Source: Actinophytocola oryzae (lineage in GTDB: Bacteria; Actinomycetota; Actinomycetes; Mycobacteriales; Pseudonocardiaceae). From it: a DNA stretch of 64,000 nt. Position 1 is the first letter of the stretch. Every line of letters begins with the position of its first letter. The notes beneath the pieces are model-generated. The model saw only the letters and a program-made list of their open reading frames with translations. It was not told where the DNA came from and ran no database searches. The translations under genes and the position numbers were made by a program. Below are positions 55,493-63,707 of this stretch, piece by piece. Where the stretch lies: positions 372,001 to 436,000 of the forward strand of contig NZ_SOCP01000006.1 of the NCBI RefSeq assembly GCF_004364325.1, in the 5' to 3' direction.

Positions 55493-56080
55493 ATGACGCC
55501 GCCCGGCTCGCGCAAACCGATCATCGTAACGTGGCAGGGGACTGCACGGACGAGCCTCGAGTCCGTCCGCCTGTTCGTCTCCGATGGTCGGTTGCGCGCG
55601 TCCGGACGGCTGGTCGTCGCATCGGAGAGCCCGTTCAGCGCCTCGTTCGAGTTCACCGTCGCCCGATCGGGTGACGTCGGCAAGGGCCTGTTACGCACCA
55701 CGGCGGCGGACACCGAACGCCAGATCTCGGTCGGGCGTACGCAGGACGGCATGTGGCTGATCGACCGGGGCGAGGGCACCACCCAGCGCAACGAGTTCGA
55801 GGGCGCCGTGGACGTGGACGTCGCGGGCTGCGTCACCTTCACCGCGCTGCCGATCCGCCGCCTGGGCCTACACAGGAAGATGGGCGAGGCGGACCTCCCC
55901 GTCCTGTACATCTCCACGCCCGACCTGACGGTGACACTGGTCCGCCAGACCTACCGCACGCTCGAGATCACCAAGGATGGTGCCCTGATCAACTACAGGG
56001 ACGCCCACCGGGACGCCAACATCAAGGTGGACCCGGACGGCCTTCCCCTCAGCTACGAGGACGTGGCCACCCGCCTGTAG
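55493..56080 (+). CDS. Putative glycolipid-binding domain protein
   Basis: The 195-residue beta-rich protein matches the pattern of the actinobacterial putative glycolipid-binding family: SVRLFVSDGRLRASGRLVV, MWLIDRGEGTTQ, then VDVDVAGCVTFTALPIRRLGL and LPVLYISTPDLTVTLVRQTY. The ligand and role are unproven. ATG 55493 is preceded by AGG; a GTG overlapping the previous stop at 55487 is possible. It is probably co-transcribed with the small upstream gene. Confidence 0.78.
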   Translation: MTPPGSRKPIIVTWQGTARTSLESVRLFVSDGRLRASGRLVVASESPFSASFEFTVARSGDVGKGLLRTTAADTERQISVGRTQDGMWLIDRGEGTTQRNEFEGAVDVDVAGCVTFTALPIRRLGLHRKMGEADLPVLYISTPDLTVTLVRQTYRTLEITKDGALINYRDAHRDANIKVDPDGLPLSYEDVATRL

Positions 56081-56112
56081 TCGTCAATCCGCTGCGCGAC
56101 AACGCTTCCGAG

Positions 56113-56571
56113 TCACCGATCGGGCCGGTGCGCGGCGAAGAACTCGTCGAGCAACGCCGCGCACTCGTCCTCCAGCACGCCCCCGACCACCTCGGGCCGG
56201 TGCGTCAGCCGACGGTCCCGCACCACGTCCCACAGCGAACCGACCGCGCCGGTCCTCGGCTCCCACGCCCCGAACACGACCCGTGCCACGCGCGCCAGCA
56301 CCAACGCCCCGGCGCACATCGTGCACGGCTCGACCGTCACCACCAGCGTGCAGCCACCCAGCCGCCACCCGTCGCCGAACACCGCGGCCGCCGCACGCAA
56401 CGCGAGGATCTCCGCGTGTGCGGTCGGATCGCCCAACGCCTCGCGTGCGTTGCAGGCGGAAGCCAGCACGGCACCGGACGGGGAGACCACGAGAGCCCCG
56501 ACGGGCACGTCGGCGCCTGCCGACGCGGCCACCTCGAGTGCCGTCCGCATCAGCGAGACGTCACTGGGCAA
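56113..56571 (-). CDS. tadA: tRNA adenosine deaminase TadA
   Basis: The 152-residue protein has the cytidine/tRNA deaminase zinc site: HAEILAL (His ligand and catalytic Glu) and EPCTMCAGA (two Cys). TadA converts A34 to inosine in tRNA-Arg(ACG), and two such tRNAs are in this window. The start is uncertain: TTG 56571 gives the family N terminus (PSDVSLMRTALEVA), while ATG 56550 would lack part of the first helix. Its start overlaps the end of the partner gene upstream. Confidence 0.9.
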   Translation of the reverse strand: MPSDVSLMRTALEVAASAGADVPVGALVVSPSGAVLASACNAREALGDPTAHAEILALRAAAAVFGDGWRLGGCTLVVTVEPCTMCAGALVLARVARVVFGAWEPRTGAVGSLWDVVRDRRLTHRPEVVGGVLEDECAALLDEFFAAHRPDR

Positions 56572-57073
56572 TGGGGTCCAGACTGTCGAGCAGTCTGCCG
56601 AACTCGTCGGCGAACCCACACCGCTGTGCGACGATCTGCAGCTGCTCGTCCGGGTAGAGGTCGACCTCGCCCGCGATCACGGCCAGCTCGGCAGCGGGCA
56701 GCCCGAGATCGGCGAGGATGTCCATCGCGCCCTCCGGCCACACCTCGTCATCGTCGTCGTCCTCGGCAGGCGGTTCGACACGCAGCTGGTCGAGCGCGTC
56801 CGCGGCGATGTCGTAGTCGAGTGCGGCTGCCGCGTCCGACAGGAACAGCTGCACACCCCCGGGACCAGGCCGTACGACGAGGAAGAACTGGTCGTCGACG
56901 TCCAGCAGGCCGAACACCGCCCCGGTGGACCTCATCTTGCGCAGCTCTGTGACGACCGCGTCCAGCTCGCGGAGGGCGTCGCTCGGCATGGCGGTGCACC
57001 GCCATTTGCCTTCCTCGCGAACGACGGCGATCGCGAAGCCCGTTACCGGGTCCTGCTCGGACATGGGGCACAC
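56561..57073 (-). CDS. tRNA adenosine deaminase-associated protein
   Basis: The 170-residue acidic protein (FAIAVVREEGKWRCTAMPSD, GVQLFLSDAAAALDYDIA, PDEQLQIVAQRCGFADEF) matches the conserved actinobacterial partner encoded beside TadA. Its job is unknown; the name comes from its genomic pairing. GTG 57073 has GGGAGG six bases upstream, which favours it over ATG 57064. The 3' end overlaps tadA. It is divergent from the M20 gene. Confidence 0.88.
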   Translation of the reverse strand: MCPMSEQDPVTGFAIAVVREEGKWRCTAMPSDALRELDAVVTELRKMRSTGAVFGLLDVDDQFFLVVRPGPGGVQLFLSDAAAALDYDIAADALDQLRVEPPAEDDDDDEVWPEGAMDILADLGLPAAELAVIAGEVDLYPDEQLQIVAQRCGFADEFGRLLDSLDPIAQ

Positions 57074-57183
57074 CGTATTCCTCCCGCACCCGGGCAGGAA
57101 GACGCGGTACCGGAGTGTTGCACAGGGGCATTACGCCCCGTGAGAAACCCTCACGGAGGGTCCGGTGATGCGATCATCAGTGG

Positions 57184-58404
57184 ATGACCCCCGCATCGCT
57201 GCTCGACGATCCCCGGTTCACCGGCCTTATCGACGCCGCCCGCGCGCTCCAGCCGCGCACGGTGGCGCTGCGTCGGCAGCTGCACAAGCACCCGGAGCTG
57301 GGACTCGACCTCCCGAAGTCCCAGGCGGCAGTGCGGCACTCGCTCGAGGGCCTCGGACTGCGGGTGAGCACGGGTGAGTCCTGCACGTCGGTCGTCGCGG
57401 TGCTCGATGGCGAGAACCCGGGCCCGACCGTGCTGCTGCGCGGTGACATGGACGCACTCCCACTCCAGGAGGACTCCGGGCTCGCGTTCTCCTCGGAGGT
57501 CGACGGCCGGATGCACGCCTGCGGCCACGACACCCACACCGCCATGCTCGTGTCGGCCGCCCGCCTGCTGCAGAGCCGCAAGGGCGCGCTCGCGGGCAAG
57601 GTCGTCTTCATGTTCCAGCCCGGCGAGGAGGGCGAGCACGGTGCCCGCTTCATGCTCGACGAGGGCGTGCTCGACGCGGCAGGCCGACCGGTGGAGCAGG
57701 CGTTCGCCCTGCACATCACGTCGACCGCGCCGTCGGGCGTGGTGATGTGCAGGCCGGGTCCGATGATGGCCAGTGCCGACGCGTGGACCGTGACCGTCAC
57801 CGGCAAGGGCGGTCACGGCGCGATGCCCGACCGCGCGGTCGACCCCGTGCCCGCCGCCGCGGCGATGGTCGGTGCCCTGCAGACGATGGTGACGCGGCGG
57901 TTCAGCGTGTTCGACCCCGCCGTGCTGACCGTCGGCCGGATCACCGCGGGCACGACGTCCAACATCATCCCGGAGACCGCGGAGCTGCAGGGCACCGTGC
58001 GCACGCTGTCGGACGCCGCGCGTGCGCTCGTGCAGGCCGAGATTCCCAAGGTGTGCGAGCACCTGGCGGCGGCCTACGGCTGCACGAGCGAGTTCCGCAT
58101 CGACACCGGCTACCCGACCACGACCAACGACGCGGCCGTCGCGCCCCGCGTGCTGGAGCTCGCGACCAGGGTCCTCGGGCAGAAGAACAGCGCGCTGATG
58201 CCGGAACCGCTGATGGCGGCCGAGGACTTCTCGTACGTGCTGCAGCAGGTGCCGGGGGCGATCGCGTTCCTCGGCGCGTGCCCGCCGGGCGTCACGCCGG
58301 AGGAGGCCGCGCCGAACCACTCGAACCGCGTGCACTTCGACGAGTCCGCGTTCGCCCACGGCGTCGCGCTGTATGCCGCGTTCGCGCTCGATGCCCTGAG
58401 GTGA
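57184..58404 (+). CDS. M20-family amidohydrolase (M20D)
   Basis: The 406-residue protein has M20D motifs: RRQLHKHPELGLD, LRGDMDALPL, ACGHDTHTAMLV (metal His and Asp), QPGEEGEHGA (catalytic Glu) and the dimerisation-domain GKGGHGAMPD. It hydrolyses an N-acyl or amide bond, as in hippurate or N-acetyl-amino acid hydrolases; the substrate is not shown. ATG 57184 has no strong ribosome site. The next gene starts three bases after its stop. Confidence 0.92.
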   Translation: MTPASLLDDPRFTGLIDAARALQPRTVALRRQLHKHPELGLDLPKSQAAVRHSLEGLGLRVSTGESCTSVVAVLDGENPGPTVLLRGDMDALPLQEDSGLAFSSEVDGRMHACGHDTHTAMLVSAARLLQSRKGALAGKVVFMFQPGEEGEHGARFMLDEGVLDAAGRPVEQAFALHITSTAPSGVVMCRPGPMMASADAWTVTVTGKGGHGAMPDRAVDPVPAAAAMVGALQTMVTRRFSVFDPAVLTVGRITAGTTSNIIPETAELQGTVRTLSDAARALVQAEIPKVCEHLAAAYGCTSEFRIDTGYPTTTNDAAVAPRVLELATRVLGQKNSALMPEPLMAAEDFSYVLQQVPGAIAFLGACPPGVTPEEAAPNHSNRVHFDESAFAHGVALYAAFALDALR

Positions 58405-58407
58405 AAG

Positions 58408-59367
58408 ATGGTCCGTGTGCGACCAGTGTGTGTTGTCGGGCTCGGGTTGATCGGTGGATCTGTGCTGCGTGCCGCGGCGCGGGCGGGCCGGGACGTCTTC
58501 GGCGCGTCGGACGTGGCGGTGGCCGACCCGCGCGTCGAGGAGACGGTGGCCGCCGCCCTCGAGCGGGCCGCGCGTGAGGACGCGCTGGTCGTGATCGCGG
58601 TGCCGCTGCCCGCGGTCGACGAGGTGCTGCGGCTGGTCGCTACCCACGCGCCCTCGTGCCTGCTCACGGATGTCGTGAGCGTCAAGGAACCGGTCGCCGA
58701 GGCGGTGGCGCGGCGGTTGCCCGACGCCAGGTACGCGGGTGGCCACCCGATGGCGGGCAGGTCGGCCTCCGGGTGGGACGCGGGCTCGGCGGACCTGTTC
58801 GACGGCGCGGCCTGGGTGGTGGCGACCGAGGAGGACACCTCGCCCGAGGCGTGGCGCGAGGCGGTGTCGCTGGCGCTGGACTGCGGCGCGCAGGTGGTCC
58901 CGACGACGATGCGGGAGCACGACGCGGCGGTCGCACGGATCTCGCACCTGCCGCACGTGCTGTCCGCCGTGCTGGCGGCAACTGGCGCCGAGGGTGGGTC
59001 GCTGGCGTTGTCGCTTGCCGCCGGGTCGTTCACGGACGGCACGCGGGTGATGGGCACGCGGCCGGAGCTGGTGCTCGCGATGTGCGAGGGCAACCGGGCC
59101 GCACTGCTCGACGCGGTGGACGAGGCGTTGGGCAGGCTGGGCGCCGCCCGCGGCTCGCTGGCGTCCACCGGCGGTCTGGCCGCGACGATCCGCGCCGGCC
59201 ACGAGGGCAGGCAGGCGCTGGAGGACCTGCGGACCGCGGGCAGTGAGGAGATCCCGATCGACCTGACCGACCCCGAGGCGTTCGAAACGCTGCGTGACCT
59301 CGGGACGGCCGGCGGTCGGGTACTTCGGTTGGACGGCGACACCGCAGTAGGCGCGCTACCCGCCTGA
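58408..59367 (+). CDS. tyrA: Prephenate dehydrogenase
   Basis: The 319-residue protein has the NAD-binding start VVGLGLIGGSVLRAA, then LLTDVVSVKEPV, the catalytic-region GGHPMAGRSASGW, and ISHLPHVLSAVLAA. These match TyrA-type prephenate dehydrogenases, which oxidatively decarboxylate prephenate to 4-hydroxyphenylpyruvate for tyrosine synthesis. There is no ACT domain, so feedback control is not obvious. ATG 58408 overlaps the ribosome site AGGTGAAAG at the end of the M20 gene. Its position near tadA is commonly seen in actinobacteria. Confidence 0.93.
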   Translation: MVRVRPVCVVGLGLIGGSVLRAAARAGRDVFGASDVAVADPRVEETVAAALERAAREDALVVIAVPLPAVDEVLRLVATHAPSCLLTDVVSVKEPVAEAVARRLPDARYAGGHPMAGRSASGWDAGSADLFDGAAWVVATEEDTSPEAWREAVSLALDCGAQVVPTTMREHDAAVARISHLPHVLSAVLAATGAEGGSLALSLAAGSFTDGTRVMGTRPELVLAMCEGNRAALLDAVDEALGRLGAARGSLASTGGLAATIRAGHEGRQALEDLRTAGSEEIPIDLTDPEAFETLRDLGTAGGRVLRLDGDTAVGALPA

Positions 59368-59580
59368 TTGTCTTTCGTCGTGTCAGACCTGCCATTCGGC
59401 GCGGCATTTACTCTATCGAGTGACGGCGCTTGCTCAGGTGATCTTCGGTTCAATAACTTCTCTCGCGACCGCCGCGAAGGGAATGCGGCCAAATATAGGA
59501 GATCCTGAATGCGTCACATTGGTGGTAGTGAAGGCGACGACTGAGTCGCGCCTGGCTGGTGTAGTTCGTTTCTTCGCGGG

Positions 59581-60459
59581 CTACACCAATTCCAGGCGCA
59601 TTCCGACCGATTGGCGGTGTGGTAGGCGGGATGCCCGGCACACGACCACTCTGCGGCCCTCGATGTCGGTGTAGGCGTCGATGCTGGTGTGGTCGTCGGG
59701 TTCGCTGAAGCCTATTGGCCGATGCACGACGTCGAAGCCGAGCGGGAGGATGACCTGGTACTCGACCCGTTGAATCTGCATGAGATCGGTGGTGCGAAAG
59801 AAGAAATCCTCAGCGGTGCGTTCCCGCATGAGCGGACGGCATTTGGCCGGCCAGAAACGCACCATTTCCAGCCTGATCTCCTCGCCCCTGCGCACCGGTG
59901 ACCGGAAGTGGACTATGGAGTTGAGCTTGGCGTCGGACAACCACGTGTTCGTGACGTTCCACTGTGGACCGAGCATGCCGTCGAGGTTGACACCACGGGC
60001 CCGTACGGTGACGTTGCGCCGCTGCTCCTCGGGCTGCGGCCACTCGCTGCCCAGATGGAACCGGATGAAGTGCACCTCGTCCCGCAGGGCGACGGCCTTG
60101 ATCATGGCGACCTCGCGGACGTCCCCGTTGGGCTGAACGTATACCTTGTGATGCCAGTTGGAGATCGAGACGAGCGGCTTGAGCTTGTTGTCGATCACGA
60201 AGTCGCAGTACCTGGCGAGAAGTTCCCGCTGCGTGTCCTGCCTGCGCTGCAGCCGGTGCCGGTCCGCGAGCAGGATGATCAAACAGGAAACTCCGAGCGT
60301 GATCACACCGACAATTGCCAGAACCCTAATGGGGGGATTGTCGAAAACTGCCCCGACAACTCCGACAACTGCCATGAGAACGACAAGCACCCGAAGCGCG
60401 GCGCCGGGACCTTTCCGTGAGATGTAGGAGTCGAGCCGGGCGATGAAGTCCCTGAGCAT
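59581..60459 (-). CDS. Hypothetical membrane-anchored protein
   Basis: The 292-residue protein has two adjacent membrane segments near the start (ALRVLVVLMAVVGVVGAVF and VLAIVGVITLGVSCLIILLA) and a large cytoplasmic domain (HKVYVQPNGDVREVAMIKAV, QWNVTNTWLSDAKLNSIVHF, RGEEIRLEMVRFWPAKCRPL). I do not recognise the domain; it is beta-rich. ATG 60459 follows GAGGAG by eight bases. Its codon use and composition seem less G+C-rich than most neighbours, which hints at later acquisition. Confidence 0.75.
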   Translation of the reverse strand: MLRDFIARLDSYISRKGPGAALRVLVVLMAVVGVVGAVFDNPPIRVLAIVGVITLGVSCLIILLADRHRLQRRQDTQRELLARYCDFVIDNKLKPLVSISNWHHKVYVQPNGDVREVAMIKAVALRDEVHFIRFHLGSEWPQPEEQRRNVTVRARGVNLDGMLGPQWNVTNTWLSDAKLNSIVHFRSPVRRGEEIRLEMVRFWPAKCRPLMRERTAEDFFFRTTDLMQIQRVEYQVILPLGFDVVHRPIGFSEPDDHTSIDAYTDIEGRRVVVCRASRLPHRQSVGMRLELV

Positions 60460-60650
60460 AAATCCTGCTCCTCGCATCGGATAGCGTGCGACCGCCTGCC
60501 GGTTTCGCCGGCACGGCAGGCGGCCACGTACAGAATAAATGCAAGCAAGCCAGATTGAACTAGGTCATTCAGGTGCATCGAGAGAGCAATTTGCGCTAAA
60601 CAACAAGATCATCGCACCACCATCGGGTCAGCCGACCCCGAATAGACGAA

Positions 60651-60689
60651 GGCGGCGTGGTCACACCAGTGAGGTGATCGCACGCCGCC
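60651..60689 (-). terminator. Hairpin after the tRNA-Ser fragment
   Basis: GGCGGCGTG/CACGCCGCC arms enclose a nested CACC/GGTG. It sits 11 bases after the 3' end of the tRNA fragment on the minus strand, as a tRNA terminator would. The rest of the gap 60460-60820 holds no gene. Confidence 0.6.
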
Positions 60690-60699
60690 GTTCGCGGTG

Positions 60700-60730
60700 C
60701 ACGGGCGGTGGGATTCGAACCCACGGAGGG
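60700..60730 (-). pseudogene. tRNA-Ser 3' fragment
   Basis: On the minus strand it reads as the end of a tRNA: variable-arm CCCTCC, T arm GTGGG-TTCGAAT-CCCAC, an acceptor half CGCCCGT and a discriminator G. No matching 5' half is found upstream. The first 20 bases nearly match the tRNA-Ser(CGA) at 62862-62948 (one difference), but the acceptor half differs. It is either a diverged attachment-site copy or the remnant of another tRNA-Ser. Confidence 0.6.
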
Positions 60731-60820
60731 CCCGTTGGTGGTCCACCGCCTGTTCGTTACTGGTCGCTGAAAGCGTCCTCGCTGGTCAACACCCATCTCC
60801 AGCAGGCTGCCCGCAGGACC

Positions 60821-61981
60821 TCAGGCGAGCTCGACGTCGGCGTCGGAGCGCTGCCCTTCTCGGGCGGTCGGGAGTATGACGTGCAGCTCCACGGCCATGG
60901 TGTTCTGCGCGGTGGACGGATCGGCGGCATGGGCTGCCGTTGCCCAGGTGCCGAGGGAGAGTTCCGCGGTGATGCCGGGACCGAAGCCCGCGATGAGGCC
61001 GCGGGCCTCGTGGACGGCGCCGCCGTCCTGGAAGAACCTCTCCAGAGCGTCGAAGACGACAACGCTGGCGATGTTGCCGCGCTCGGTCAGCGTCGCCCTG
61101 CTGTAGCGGAAGGTGTCCGGTGGTAGGTGGAGGTACTTGCCCAGGTCGTCCAGGATCCTCGGGCCGCCTGCGTGCACGATGTAGAAGTCGAGATCGGCGA
61201 TGTCCCAACCGTGCGGTTCGGCCATGTCCCGCATGGCGGGTGCCAGCACGGCCATCGTGCCGGGCACTCGCTTGTCCAACAGGAAGTGGAAACCGGTGTC
61301 CTTGACCGCGTAGGAGATCCACTCCTCGGTGTCGGGGATGAGCCGCGAGCTGTTCTGCGCGAGCCGCACCCCTTCGCCACCGTCACCTCGCACGACCGCC
61401 GCGGCCAGCGCGTCCCCGAACAGGCCGTTGGACAGGAGGTTGCCGACCCCGAGATCCGTCGGCTGGTACAGCAGTGAACAGAACTCACACGCCGCGATCA
61501 ACACGTTCGCCTGCGGGTAGGCGGTGCAGAAGTCGTGGGCGCGGTTGATGGCAGCACTGCCACCGGCGCAGCCGAGCTGCGCGATCGGGAGTTGCCGGGT
61601 CTCGGAGCGGAACCCCATGGTGTTGATGAGCCAGGCTGTCATCGACGGCATCATGAAGCCGGTGCACGAGACATAGACGATCATGTCGATGTCCGCGGCC
61701 GTCAGGTCCGCGTGGTCGAGCGCCTGCTGGATGACGTCCGGCATCCTGGCCTTGGCCTCCATCTCGTAACGCGCGTTGCGCACGGTGAGGCCGGGGTGTT
61801 TGAGGGTGTCCTCGATCGGCTGAACCAGGTGGCGGGTCTGTACGCCGGTGTTACCGATCAGCCTGAGCGCGAGGTCGAGCTGCGGGTGTTCGCCGTGGAT
61901 GCTCCTGGCGAGGTCGAGGGTGTCTTCCATGGTGATGATGTGTTCCGGGACCGCGACAGCCGGCCGGCACAGAGTTGCCAT
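60821..61981 (-). CDS. rppA: Type III polyketide synthase, 1,3,6,8-tetrahydroxynaphthalene synthase (RppA-like)
   Basis: The 386-residue protein is closely RppA-like from its start (MATLCRPAVAVPEHIITMED) and has the thiolase-fold catalytic Cys in QLGCAGGSAA (near 138), His in YIVHAGGPRIL and Asn in TERGNIAS. RppA condenses five malonyl-CoA into tetrahydroxynaphthalene, which oxidises to flaviolin and melanin-like pigments. ATG 61981 follows AAAGGGGC. It is preceded 11 bases upstream by a decayed P450 frame and lies between a tRNA-Ser fragment and an intact tRNA-Ser. Confidence 0.95.
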   Translation of the reverse strand: MATLCRPAVAVPEHIITMEDTLDLARSIHGEHPQLDLALRLIGNTGVQTRHLVQPIEDTLKHPGLTVRNARYEMEAKARMPDVIQQALDHADLTAADIDMIVYVSCTGFMMPSMTAWLINTMGFRSETRQLPIAQLGCAGGSAAINRAHDFCTAYPQANVLIAACEFCSLLYQPTDLGVGNLLSNGLFGDALAAAVVRGDGGEGVRLAQNSSRLIPDTEEWISYAVKDTGFHFLLDKRVPGTMAVLAPAMRDMAEPHGWDIADLDFYIVHAGGPRILDDLGKYLHLPPDTFRYSRATLTERGNIASVVVFDALERFFQDGGAVHEARGLIAGFGPGITAELSLGTWATAAHAADPSTAQNTMAVELHVILPTAREGQRSDADVELA

Positions 61982-61992
61982 GACATGCCCCT

Positions 61993-62307
61993 TTACCACG
62001 CGACCGGGTGGGTGAGCGGATACCGCCAACTGGAGACCTCTTGCCACCGCACGTCCGGTGGAGCGGCCAACCGCGGGTCGGAACCGAGACTGGGAGTGAA
62101 GGCCGGGTGCGGAGCCGGTGACTCGAGGTCGAACCGCAGTTCGCTGACGGCCGTCGGCACAAGCTCCGGCCGCCGCCGGTACAGGTGCTCGGGGTGGGTC
62201 AGCAGCGCGTCGTCGTGGCGAAAGGGACGGCTTGCCGTCGATTCCGCGTCCACCTCGCTTTCCGCGTTCGGGCCGGGTCTGGAATGTTCACAGGTCAGAG
62301 TGTTCAC
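61993..62307 (-). pseudogene. Cytochrome P450 remnant upstream of rppA
   Basis: The 104-codon frame contains AESTAS followed after the right spacing by ALLTHPEHLYRRRPELVPTA and VSEL, which line up with the P450 I helix (AGxE-S/T-T) through the J and K helices. The N-terminal 180 or so residues, the PxR loop and the heme Cys loop are missing, and the rest of the frame does not look like P450. RppA genes elsewhere are often paired with a P450 that couples flaviolin. GTG 62307 has GAGAGG upstream, so a short peptide might still be made. Confidence 0.68.
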
Positions 62308-62816
62308 GAAAAGGGTTCCTCTCGCCGGATATTCTGATGAGAGCCATGAGCTTCATCATGCCGATGCGTTCCGGGTAATACCGGACGAACCATCAGGTTT
62401 CGCGCAGCTCTACCTGGTCGAGGGTTGCTATCGGCCGCTATTCACTCTCCGCCACCAAATTGTCCTTCATTCAGGGAGGAGTAAAACGCGCACCAGGCAC
62501 GAACCGGTGTCCTTCGGCGGCGTCCGGTAACGGAACGAGTTCCCGCGCCTCGGCTGGCCTGTCCAGCGACAACCCGCCCGATGGCGAACGCGTGTTCGAC
62601 TGACGAGGTGCGGGCCGGTCCCGACACGGCTCTCGAGGATGAACCGCGCCGCCGGTCGCGTCCCGGATCGACGCGCCCCCGAAATCGCGGTCGGCTTGCC
62701 CCATTGTCGGCGCGAAATGATCAGGTGACCTGCCGATTGCGCAAACGAATCCTGCGGCGAGAGCCGGAGCGGATTCACGTTTGTCGAAAGCGTCGGTCAG
62801 CGGGCGCAACGCAAAA
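62308..62816. other. Gene-free stretch upstream of the rppA remnant operon
   Basis: About 500 bases with no convincing gene on either strand. Frames here are short and lack recognisable domains. It may hold the rppA promoter and further decayed sequence of the tRNA-Ser-associated islet. Confidence 0.4.
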
Positions 62817-62845
62817 CGTCGGGCGAGTCAAGGACTCACCCGACG
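62817..62845 (-). terminator. Intrinsic terminator after tRNA-Ser(CGA)
   Basis: The stem CGTCGGG-c-GAGTC / GACTC-a-CCCGACG has one internal mismatch and a three-base loop. On the minus strand it is followed by TTTT. It ends the tRNA-Ser transcript. Confidence 0.82.
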
Positions 62846-62861
62846 TTCGGTCTGTTCAGAG

Positions 62862-62948
62862 CGGTAGCGGTGGGATTTGAACCCACGGAGGGTGTGAACC
62901 CTCACGCGCTTTCGAGGCGCGCTCCTTCGGCCGCTCGGACACGCTACC
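62862..62948 (-). tRNA. tRNA-Ser(CGA)
   Basis: A class II tRNA on the minus strand: acceptor GGTAGCG/CGCTACC, anticodon stem CGCGC/GCGCG around CTCGAAA (anticodon CGA), variable arm GAGGGT-TCAC-ACCCTC and T arm GTGGG-TTCAAAT-CCCAC. No CCA is encoded. Confidence 0.95.
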
Positions 62949-63079
62949 GGGAGGAACGATACCGGACGTCCCGGCGAGGGGAGCAGGGAGGCGATCGAGC
63001 GGCCGTGTTGCTGCGGCCGGTGTCAGTGGGATGCGCGATACTTCCTGGAGCCTGACGAGGGAGAAACGAGGAGGGCGTC

Positions 63080-63217
63080 ATGTCTGACCAGGAAGAACAG
63101 CAGCCGAAGCAGGGTCGTCACGCCGCTCCGGATGGTGCGGAGCCCCATCCGCTGATCGATCTGAAGCGCGACCCGAACCCCGGCAAGGCGGACCACGCCG
63201 CCCCTGAACAGGAGTGA
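63080..63217 (+). CDS. Small hydrophilic protein, 45 aa
   Basis: ATG 63080 follows a strong ribosome site (GAGGAGG). The 45-residue product, starting MSDQEEQQPKQGRHAAPDGA and containing HPLIDLKRDPNPGKADHA, is hydrophilic and probably disordered. It has no signal or membrane segment. I do not know its role. It stands alone between tRNA-Ser and a type VII secretion locus. Confidence 0.68.
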   Translation: MSDQEEQQPKQGRHAAPDGAEPHPLIDLKRDPNPGKADHAAPEQE

Positions 63218-63356
63218 TCCAGGCGGGTTGTGCCGGCCGGTCCGGCGCAACCCGCCACGGCGTGACGAAGATCGCCCCCAGCACGTCGGCGGCCGCGACG
63301 AATGCCGCCGCGACGACGCGCCAGATTGTTGACAAACGGCTCGGAACAACGTGCCG

Positions 63357-63376
63357 CTATCGGTCCGTATCGATAG
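63357..63376. repeat. Inverted repeat CTATCG-N8-CGATAG
   Basis: Perfect six-base arms lie 38 bases before the start of the WXG-like gene, downstream of a TTGACA at 63329-63334. It could be an operator for the type VII secretion operon. Confidence 0.35.
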
Positions 63377-63413
63377 GATGTCCGAACTGGGAGGGACCTG
63401 GGCTGGAGGCTCG

Positions 63414-63707
63414 GTGGTTTCGGACGGCTTCGAGGTCGACCTCGACGCACTGGATGCGGCACGTGAACAGGTCGGTCGGCTGGTCGAGGAACTGAACGGA
63501 CCGCCCCGCGACGTCCCGAGCGCCGAGACGTTCGGGCACGACCGGCTTGCCGAGGCGGTCACCGAGTTCGCAGACCGGGAGAAACCGGGCATCGCAACAC
63601 TGACCGACGAGACGATGGCACTCCACCGCGGCCTCACCGAGGTGGTCAGGGCCTATCGCGACGAGGACGAGGACGGCGCCGGCCGGTTCGAGGACATCGC
63701 CCGATGA
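63414..63707 (+). CDS. Small helical type VII secretion-associated protein
   Basis: The 97-residue protein is a helical hairpin-like product (VDLDALDAAREQVGRLVEEL, LAEAVTEFADREKPG, LTDETMALHRGLTEVVRAYR) typical of small partners of WXG100 or polymorphic-toxin genes in actinomycetes. GTG 63414 was chosen because GGAGG lies four bases upstream; ATG 63378 is possible. It overlaps the following gene as ATGA. Confidence 0.72.
   Translation: MVSDGFEVDLDALDAAREQVGRLVEELNGPPRDVPSAETFGHDRLAEAVTEFADREKPGIATLTDETMALHRGLTEVVRAYRDEDEDGAGRFEDIAR

Noticed and set aside
59420..59674. An 84-codon plus-strand frame after tyrA
   Set aside because: It runs into the convergent membrane-protein gene, starts with GTG without a ribosome site and is not protein-like.
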